64,000 nt of DNA, taken from the NCBI RefSeq assembly GCF_000327385.1, contig NW_008708987.1, positions 2,185,971 through 2,249,970 on the forward strand, read 5' to 3'. Below are positions 59,201 to 64,000 of this stretch, piece by piece. The notes under the pieces are model-generated. The model saw nothing but the letters and a program-made list of their open reading frames with translations. It searched no databases and was not told the DNA's origin. Every line of letters starts with the position of its first letter. The first letter of the stretch is position 1. This stretch comes from Lottia gigantea (taxonomy: Eukaryota > Mollusca > Gastropoda > Lottiidae). The position numbers and the translations under genes were made by a program.

Positions 59201-61697
59201 TTACATTCCTTTTAATATTGAAAATGTAAACTTGTCTAAAGTGATGTTTGGTCTGTCTGTTACAGAATTATGAGAGAGTACAAGAATTATCATCGGTATT
59301 ATTTGATTGTGTAACACAAGAGAAAACAGAATCTATATCTTGTCATTTGATATTACAACAGGTAGGCCTCATGTTATTATCTTTCATTGTAGTTCTATAG
59401 TTAATTATGTCCTGTGGTATGCCTCATGTTCTCTTTATAGTACTATAGTTAATTACCTGGCCGTGATGGCTCAGTTAGTTGGACACTTGCTTGCTTACAT
59501 TAACTTCCAGTGTTCTGTCCAAGAATTTCACAGTAGCTATATAACTTATAACATTGAGAGTTATTTTATCTGTGTGTAAATTTTGTATGTGATGTTATAT
59601 TTTTATTTTATGGTTCATGGTGTAGATATTTGTTTCAAATGTAACGTGATGTCTAATTTGAAATTTATTCGATATCCCTTTGGTGCTGGCGATGCTTAAA
59701 TCACAATTGAAACAAAAATTAATAATTTTTTAAAATTCTGTCACTAGCAATAGGCTTAACCTAACCATTAGAATTTTACTCAAATTTTACTTCTATTTTA
59801 AGTTAATCCAGGAAAGTGAGCATTGCTATGATACGTTTGGTATAAACCAGTTAAAATTAATATTAGGGTATTATACGAGTTGCCATCGGTTACCATCCAC
59901 AGTGTCGTCTGATACATCATATAACATACTAGAAACAGAATTCTTATTGGGTTTAAAATCACGGCTAGAAGATAAACTGACTAGATGGCAGAAAGGTAAG
60001 TTATTTTCTTTAGAAAAGGTGTCAGATTTTCTCACCTTTCGCTTTAATGATATAAAAATACATAATACTAACTATCCAAAACAGTTTGACAAAATATCGA
60101 GGGAGTATATCAATTATAAATGAGTAAGTATTTCATAATGAAAAGTGGTAATTGTAATCTGGTCAAAGTTCATCTGGAAGCATATTAACTAGAGAAGAAA
60201 AATCCTAATTCTCAGAATAAATACAGGGGCCTTATTCTTGAAAACTTTTTGGCATTTCAGTCATCTGATTGGTCAATCACTAAAATTGATTTTAGATTTA
60301 GGTTTGTTATCCAATCAGATTACTGTATTTCTCAAAATCTGGATTTTATCTTAGTAGTTTAGGAGAATAGAGACCTAGAACAAGTAGGAATAGAGATTAC
60401 AATTGGGAGACATTGTTTTCATCTTCCTCAAAATACAATGGACATCTTGTACTCATGTGTATATATATATATATATTAATATAGGTATATCTTTGTTTAA
60501 CTCTAATGTTTCCTATTTTTGTAGAAAATACTGAAATGATATTGAAATATATAAAAAATAAAGAAGTAAAAGGAGAAGAGATTGGTAATTTATCATCATA
60601 TCTTACCTGGTTCGATTTCCCATCTCCAAATCAACTAGCAACTATTTTATCAGGTCAGTCAAATTATTTTACTTTAAAGTTTAAATATTCACATATAGCA
60701 CCTTGTCGGAGAGTTCTGAAGAAGTTCCGTCTTCTCCAATTCTGACCTCAATCAAACAGTACACATACAGAAATAACATGATCAAAATATACCCTTCTAT
60801 TTCCTTTCTTCACCCTTTGAATTCTGTCTACACTTACTATTTTTTCGCTCATTGTAAACCCTGTTCCAACCTGTTCTATTAAACATCGAGTTGATTCCAA
60901 GAATCCTGAACGTGCAGGACTCGCCAATCACGCCCCCTTACAGAATCAATAATTGTTTTTCAATATATTCAGCCATCCCTGATATCATTATTACCTAATG
61001 AATGCTAAAAACTTTATGACACACCCACTGATATGCAACTGTTCAGCAGGTTGAGATTCAAAATATGGCAGCTCAGTGGTAGGGCTAAATACAGTAGCCT
61101 CTCATAAAGCATTAAGAGAATTCTTCCACAACAAAATTAAAAAAAAATTAATTTGATTTGCTGCATTCTGATACTTCATATTTCAGAGCAAAAACATAAA
61201 AAATTATATTTATAAATCTGTTAGAAATGAAGAAATGATATATTTGTGGGTACACTACATCTGTCTAGTGGTGTAAATGACATATCTGCATTAGGGACAC
61301 TGAAAGCATCAATACTAACCATTCTAATTATCAATAAGATGTCTGTGGTTCTTGTGGTTTCCACTGTGCTTTATGATGCAATTATCTCAAAGACCTTTAG
61401 ATAAGCTACTATTGACAACTTTTGTGATAGTGAACTCATACACTCTTAAGCATTTCTAGAATTACAGGAACCACAGACATCAAGTTGGACAGTTTTGCAT
61501 GATGCAAATAAGTGACCATTAGTGGGGCCGATACACATAAAAAGTTAGAAAACCACTGTACGACCTTGAACTCATGTTGTTAAAGTTAAAAATGTGTTTA
61601 TATTTTAGCTGAGCCTAGTTTACCAGTACTGTGTAGTGAAATGAAAGGACTCAGTGTGTCCACAGCCAGAAAAATACTAGCTACTGTTAATAGTTGA
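38214..61697 (+). CDS. ANAPC1: Anaphase-promoting complex subunit 1 (about 1928 aa, 52 exons)
   Basis: Exons: 38214-38375, 38927-39085, 39202-39274, 39454-39551, 39798-39877, 40130-40209, 40522-40667, 41047-41282, 41566-41793, 42121-42219, 42543-42633, 42879-42944, 43305-43451, 44028-44156, 44496-44556, 44803-44990, 45247-45321, 45806-45997, 46333-46403, 46680-46771, 47159-47307, 47717-47795, 47953-48054, 48531-48653, 49120-49247, 49540-49646, 49936-50013, 50337-50426, 50809-50917, 51315-51454, 51772-51821, 51981-52165, 52475-52566, 52889-52975, 53199-53246, 53571-53653, 53871-53949, 54366-54440, 54817-54890, 55309-55399, 55871-55984, 56407-56552, 56817-56903, 57209-57410, 57787-57854, 58145-58220, 58592-58654, 58964-59044, 59266-59361, 59803-59995, 60525-60653, 61609-61697. 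The product is the largest scaffold of the APC/C ubiquitin ligase (human 1944 aa). It has an N-terminal WD40-like part, a Ser/Pro-rich loop (exons 8-9), and a C-terminal PC-repeat region with EYAGFLMALGLNGH, DRESYALASGLALG and YHLQAFRHLYVLAAEPRL. The start MIAACETQDFVPFGRE aligns with human MIAARDLQEFVPFGRD. Exons sum to 5786 nt, one base short of 1929 codons; the deficit lies at the 51454/51772 junction. Confidence 0.96.
38636..38785. mobile_element. hAT-type MITE, 150 bp, ANAPC1 intron 1
   Basis: Ends CAGTGGCGTAAACCAGG and TTTGGCTCCACCACTG are imperfect inverted repeats of the CAGNGGCG hAT type. The flanks are TCAGTTAT and TCAATTAT, an 8-bp duplication with one mismatch. Related fragments lie at about 2483-2606 and 8165-8255. 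Confidence 0.85.
39905..40080 (+). mobile_element. Diverged SINE-A copy, ANAPC1 intron 5
   Basis: Retains GAAAAAGAGTATGCTAGTGC, ACACTGCATGGCATTGCTTG and GTAGAAAAGTAGGACATTAA in SINE-A order. Head absent or unrecognisable. Confidence 0.7.
40320..40462. mobile_element. P1 MITE, diverged right part, ANAPC1 intron 6
   Basis: Has GATGTCACCATCACAAAAGC, the loop-like TTATGGCCTTCGCTAAAG and GTGGAATTGCAAGAGCC of the family's right arm. The left arm is poorly preserved. Confidence 0.5.
41818..42010 (+). mobile_element. SINE-A fragment, ANAPC1 intron 9
   Basis: Shares CTGTCAGTGATGCAGGTC, GTGTGCTACAGACTGTTC and TTATTGCACCATGAATTGCG with the SINE-A body, with internal deletions. Confidence 0.65.
42335..42535. 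mobile_element. P1 MITE, ANAPC1 intron 10
   Basis: Left arm TATATGTACCAGGGATACTA with TTGAACCATTTCAATATTC; right arm GTGGAATTGCAGGAACCACA, then GACTTCTGATTTT. It lies within a few bases of the acceptor of exon 11, so the right arm approaches the splice site. Confidence 0.75.
42975..43130 (+). mobile_element. Decayed SINE-A fragment, ANAPC1 intron 12
   Basis: CCCTTAGTAGTTGGAAATAG, then TTTCCTTCATTCTACACTGC and ATGGAGATG follow SINE-A body order. Strongly diverged. Confidence 0.5.
43627..43788. mobile_element. Foldback MITE, family P3, ANAPC1 intron 13
   Basis: Left GGGTCTGTTTCACAA and right TTGTGAAACAGACTC are inverted repeats. Inner arms AATCTGATTGGC and GGCCAATCAGATT also pair. A relative with the same inner arms lies at 60228-60370. 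Confidence 0.8.
44640..44720. repeat. Short palindromic repeat, ANAPC1 intron 15
   Basis: Segment GTCTTATACCTTGACTAAAA with TAGCCACC and AAGTTTGTAAAT recurs at 6139, 18255 and 54550-54616. The 54550 copy is bounded by ATTACAAACTT and AAGTTTGTAAAT, so these are probably one small MITE family. Confidence 0.55.
45526..45715. repeat. Tandem duplication of about 125 bp, ANAPC1 intron 17
   Basis: The stretch ACAACAGAACAAGTAACTAT, then CAGTGTCTGTTAAGTTTTA, occurs twice about 120 bp apart with few differences. Confidence 0.75.
46025..46205 (+). mobile_element. tRNA-derived SINE, family B, ANAPC1 intron 18
   Basis: A-box-like GTGTCGGTTAGATTG, the family marker GTTACATTGAACAAATAGTG, B-box-like GGTCGTGGGTTTTAATG and tail CTCCTCATAATTCCAC. 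Other plus copies: 49345-49500, 51025-51240, 53045-53160, 61790-62050; minus copies: 48240-48450, 56120-56290, 57990-58090. Confidence 0.75.
48240..48450 (-). mobile_element. SINE-B, minus copy, ANAPC1 intron 23
   Basis: Reverse of the family: GTTGACTGGAATAATGAG, TCACCAGACTTTCACACAC, then TTAGAACCCATAATCATC (B-box region) and GTAACTAACTGACTGCTG (head). Confidence 0.65.
48861..49119 (+). repeat. Seven tandem 37-bp units, each a copied 3' splice site plus exon start
   Basis: Units at 48861-48897, 48898-48934, 48935-48971, 48972-49008, 49009-49045, 49046-49082 and 49083-49119. Each begins with the first 17 bases of ANAPC1 exon 25 (GTCGTGAAGATTTAAAA) and ends with an acceptor of the form TATTTGATTCTATTGTAG. 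With the acceptor before unit 1 (AG at 48859-48860) there are eight candidate acceptors. From any of the upstream seven, the reading frame entered from exon 24 gives eight codons and then TGA. Only the last AG (49118-49119) continues the protein. Confidence 0.97.
49345..49500 (+). mobile_element. SINE-B copy, ANAPC1 intron 25
   Basis: Head CAGTCGGTTAGAGCATTAGA (A box), marker CGAGCAAATAGTGGTTGTGG and TTCTAATCTTGG (B box). Confidence 0.75.
49659..49786. repeat. Pentanucleotide microsatellite (CCCTG)n, ANAPC1 intron 26
   Basis: About 25 nearly perfect CCCTG units with one CCTGT variant near the start, beginning 12 bases after the exon 26 donor (GTAAGTAGACAT). It is strongly GC-rich against an AT-rich intron. 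The long minus frame across it (repeating GRAGQ) is an artefact. Confidence 0.95.
50470..50765 (-). mobile_element. SINE-A, minus copy with head, ANAPC1 intron 28
   Basis: The reverse complement reads a tRNA-like head (B box GGGTTCATTGCAAG), then AACCCGG-type body start, GGACAATATACCCAGGC, AAAGATCCCTCAGAAGTAG and GTAGGACGTATATC at the tail. Diverged but near full length. Confidence 0.75.
51025..51240 (+). mobile_element. SINE-B copy, ANAPC1 intron 29
   Basis: Head CTGTAGCACATTCAGTTAGAG, less its first base, is the A box. It continues with CATGACCTCATTTGCTTCC and the tail ACCCAGCTAAAATGGGTACG and AATAATCTGGCAAAGATC. Confidence 0.75.
52335..52425. repeat. Short tandem repeat of about 21 bp, ANAPC1 intron 32
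   Basis: The unit CAAATAATATGTTATCTAG occurs three times in a row with variant flanking units. Confidence 0.8.
53045..53160 (+). mobile_element. SINE-B copy, ANAPC1 intron 34
   Basis: Head TCTTGTAGCACAGTTGGTGG (A box), marker GGTTACATTGAACAAATGG and B box GGTTGTGGGTTCTAATT. Confidence 0.8.
53343..53570. repeat. Degenerate tandem duplication abutting the exon 36 acceptor
   Basis: Two units of about 115 bp fill this part of intron 35. Shared pieces are GAGGCTTGCTACTT / GAGGCTCATTACTT, AGTATGCCAGCC / AGTATGCCAGCT and TCTGTTATATCTCTATC / TCTGTTATATTGATCTATT. The second unit ends in the real acceptor and the start of exon 36. The corresponding point of the first unit has AAAGGGG in place of ACAGGAA, so it is not an acceptor. 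Confidence 0.7.
55680..55795. mobile_element. P1 MITE right half, ANAPC1 intron 40
   Basis: GAAATTGCAAGAGCCATAGA, TGATTGAAAATTGGAAC, CTTATACATAAAAAAATT and CATCTTTACAATCCG follow the family's right arm. Left arm not found. Confidence 0.65.
56120..56290 (-). mobile_element. SINE-B, minus copy, ANAPC1 intron 41
   Basis: AGCTGGGTTGACTGGGATAA at the tail side, GACCGAGATTAGAACCCCC (B box reversed), TGATGTAACCAAATTAAGTC and GACTTGCTGGACTACAG (head reversed). Confidence 0.75.
56945..57152. mobile_element. P1 MITE, ANAPC1 intron 43
   Basis: Left AACTTTTTATGTTTATTTTG, TTGATTTGCATTATTCC and TTTTCAATCAAACATC; right CCCTGTCCCTGATACATATA and CTTCTTTACAATCACTTTAA. Confidence 0.75.
59095..59215. mobile_element. 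P1 MITE right half, ANAPC1 intron 48
   Basis: GTGGAATTGCAAAAACCACA, GAAGGGTGCAAATTGG, CAGTGTCCCTGATACACTTG and ACCTCTTTACATTCC form a well-kept right arm. Confidence 0.8.
59458..59540 (+). mobile_element. SINE-A head fragment, ANAPC1 intron 49
   Basis: TGGCCGTGATGGCTCAGTTA (A box) then TGTTCTGTCCAAGAATT at the B-box position. Only the tRNA-like head remains. Not a functional tRNA gene. Confidence 0.55.
60228..60370. mobile_element. P3-type foldback MITE, ANAPC1 intron 50
   Basis: GGGGCCTTATTCTTGAAAAC, inner arms CATCTGATTGG and CCAATCAGATTA around ATTTTAGAT. Diverged relative of the 43627 element. Confidence 0.6.
61278..61560. mobile_element. P1 MITE, long copy, ANAPC1 intron 51
   Basis: Left ATTAGGGACACTGAAAGCAT and AAGATGTCTGTGGTTC; loop TCTCAAAGACCTTTAGATAA; right ACAGGAACCACAGACATC and GATACACATAAAAAG. 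Both arms are present. Confidence 0.8.
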
Positions 61698-64000
61698 CAG
61701 CAATATTTCTTTGAGAATTCACAGACAATCTGAAAGTGCTACGTGATGGACAGAAGGAATATTAGCTATCGTATGAACAGTGCTTCACGAGAGAGTAACA
61801 ATCATTTGGTTTTGTGGTGTTGAAAATTTTACGTGACATTATATGCTTGGTTGCTTCAAACAAATGGTCGTTGTGGGTTCTAATCTTGGTCGGCGTTTGA
61901 AAGTCTGATGACCATTGATAAGTCATCTTTCCTCATAATTCCAGTAAACCCAGCTTTAAATGAGTACGAATAATTCTGGAAAGATCTATTGTAAGAGGTC
62001 TAGCCAAGGACAAGATGGAAGTAAGATCGTAAAGCGTGAACCTTTGTTGTCATCCTTGTAGAAATCTTTTGTCTTTTTGTTGTATCTGATTCACATCACA
62101 ATTCTGTTTGAAATCAACAGATAATCCTTACTAATGAATACATTTATTATCACATAATTAGGTTATTACTTATTCTTGCAACATCGTATTTTTAAATATG
62201 TTCATGAAAAAAATGATTAGACAAGCTCAGTTTTGTGTAAATGCAGTTTAATTAGAATTAGACTAAACTTTCATTCTGTTTTTTTTATTAGCTTTTATTT
62301 TTAATAAAGCGACTACAGTTGGAGGGAAGTCGAAGTCTTGAGGGTTCGTCAAATTGATCTTTTGACCTAAGGCGATGACGACTGCGTTAACCAATCAAAT
62401 TTTTACCACCCTCCAGCGCTGGCATTTTGTGACGAAGTGTTTATCAGGTTAGGTCAAAAGGTTAATTTGACAAACGTTCAAGAGTACTGTCTTTAGACCC
62501 TAACTGAAGTGGTTATATTATAAATAAAACCTAATAAAACAACGGAACGAAAAGAAATAATAATAGGACTAAGGACGGAGTGTTTGTTGTTAAAATAGTC
62601 ATGTTACATATTAAAGATATATAAATTTCAGATAACTTTGTTTGATTGATCGACTGAATTATACATTAAAGAAGACAGTGGTGGAGGCATGTTCATTAAA
62701 AGAATTTTGAGCCTCGACTTGGGTCATGAGTCTTGGCCATGAAATTTTGTCCTGGAAGTATCTCCATTAAAATATGGTGTGTGTTGCTAGCAAGGCAGAG
62801 GATGCTTCCTCTTCCTGAACACCTGATGCCACTGTAGCACTGGGTTTGTCAACTGAATGTATATTGTGTTCATTAATACATAAACTACCTAAATACAAAC
62901 TGAACTGGCCTCCGTTTCACTAAAGTGCATAAGTTAACGACAAAATATTCAACTACGATCATCTTAAGCATCTTACGCATGTTTCACTAACAAACTTACA
63001 AAGATCTTAGCTACGAAGGACCTAGAAATGTTATTTGACTGCATTTAAAATATATCATTTATATACCTGATAGACAAACAAAGGCTAGAAAAACTTTTGA
63101 ATCTCAAAGAATTTGAAAAATACTGCCTGACCTCTTTAGCCAATTAATTTTGTATGACTTGAAATATCAACTTCAAAAAGTTGTAGTCTGGCTGACGATA
63201 CTGCCAACAAAAAAACAAAAATTTATATTATCATTTTACAGAGGGCAATTTTCGTGGGTTATTTTCACAGGAAATTTGGAAGTTATTCTGAGACAAATAA
63301 CATAGCTTTAAAATTTTATCTTGAATAGTTTCGAAATGAGAGAAAAATTTTAATTTGTCGAATAGTAGATATATTTTTTTAATTGTGATCTCCCATTACA
63401 GTTGAAAATAACAAAATATTTGGCTAATGCTGCTGTCCTGGTGAAATTTGTAAAATACAATGTAAAGTCTTGTCTTGAGTTTCAACAACTGGCACTGGCA
63501 CAAGAGACAAAAATCTCCAGTCGATCGTTTTCCATCTTGTTGATCAAGCAAGATTCAAGTCGGAGACAAAAATCTTCGACCAAGACCGCTTGTTTGCGGG
63601 CACCTTTAGAATTCAATCTAATTAAAATATAAGATGAAATCCAAAGTGACTTCCAGAACTGATCACCTCCATTACTGTGAGAAACAACCAGGTTCTTCTT
63701 CATATACCAAATAAAATGCCCAAAACTTGATAAGTTATAATTTTTGTATATACAATATCACAGTTTGTGGTTTAACAGAGATGATTAAAATGATAAAATA
63801 AATAAAACATCTTTCAACACTTGCTCTATTTAAAGGGGCAGTAGCGCCATTTTTAAGGGTTCATTTTGGTCTTAAATATATGTAACAAGTCTTCAGAAGT
63901 ACTAGAAATAATTCTTTAAAAATTCTTCAAACTAGGAATTTTACTCACTATTTCTATATATCACAGAGTATTTTAAATTGATGAGTCGTCATTTCAACAT
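61698..64000. other. Downstream flank of ANAPC1, no gene seen
   Basis: Holds a SINE-B copy (about 61790-62050, marker TGGTTGCTTCAAACAAATGG), a foldback element at 62340-62480 and a small SINE-A fragment at 63430-63455 (GGCTAATGCTGCTGTCCTGG). The rest is unassigned AT-rich sequence; candidate polyadenylation signals for ANAPC1 are several AATAAA occurrences. No exon with splice support was recognised to the window end. Confidence 0.5.
62340..62480. mobile_element. Foldback MITE, family P4
   Basis: Left GTCAAATTGATCTTTTGACC and right GGTCAAAAGGTTAATTTGAC are inverted repeats extending outward (TTGAGGGTTC facing AACGTTCAAG). The loop is GC-richer (CCACCCTCCAGCGCTGGC). Confidence 0.75.

Overview
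The window is animal nuclear DNA: short exons with GT-AG introns, AT-rich introns full of short interspersed repeats, palindromic MITEs and tandem arrays. The conserved proteins are ordinary metazoan ones. The repeat style (tRNA-headed SINEs, tandem-core elements with a GGAC tetranucleotide tract, secreted VWD/EGF and Cys-rich proteins) fits a mollusc, perhaps a gastropod such as a limpet. The species cannot be fixed from sequence alone.

Layout. 1-5800: two related VWD-domain secreted protein genes, tail to tail; the left one enters from beyond the window start and the right one is complete on the minus strand. 7080-11823: two tandem paralogues of a small secreted peptide, each 93 codons before the stop, with 16 cysteines and the same three-exon layout. 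13153-16283: ADP-dependent glucokinase (ADPGK), plus strand. 18571-24366: translation elongation factor 1 gamma (eEF1G), minus strand, 11 exons, with five box C/D snoRNA-like genes in two introns. 24526-27647: calcineurin regulatory subunit B (170 aa), plus strand, head to head with eEF1G over a 159-bp shared promoter. 33191-36731: JNK1-associated membrane protein (JKAMP), minus strand. 38214-61697: the complete 52-exon gene for APC/C subunit 1 (ANAPC1), plus strand. The remaining sequence is intergenic and repeat-rich.

Exon joins were checked by reading phase. The eEF1G, ADPGK, calcineurin B, JKAMP, VWD and peptide models all sum to whole codons. ANAPC1 falls one base short, and the deficit maps to one junction at 51454/51772.

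Most notable: (i) seven perfect-length 37-bp repeats in an ANAPC1 intron, each carrying a complete 3' splice site plus the first 17 bases of the next exon, giving eight candidate acceptors of which only the last keeps the frame; (ii) the snoRNA cluster in eEF1G, three members of which carry a guide matching a conserved large-subunit rRNA segment; (iii) the apparently orphan 16-Cys secreted peptide pair, built from two 8-Cys modules on symmetric phase-1 exons; (iv) a 219-bp MITE with a perfect 8-bp target duplication, built from a degenerate short motif; (v) a Helentron/pearl-like tandem-core element in a JKAMP intron.
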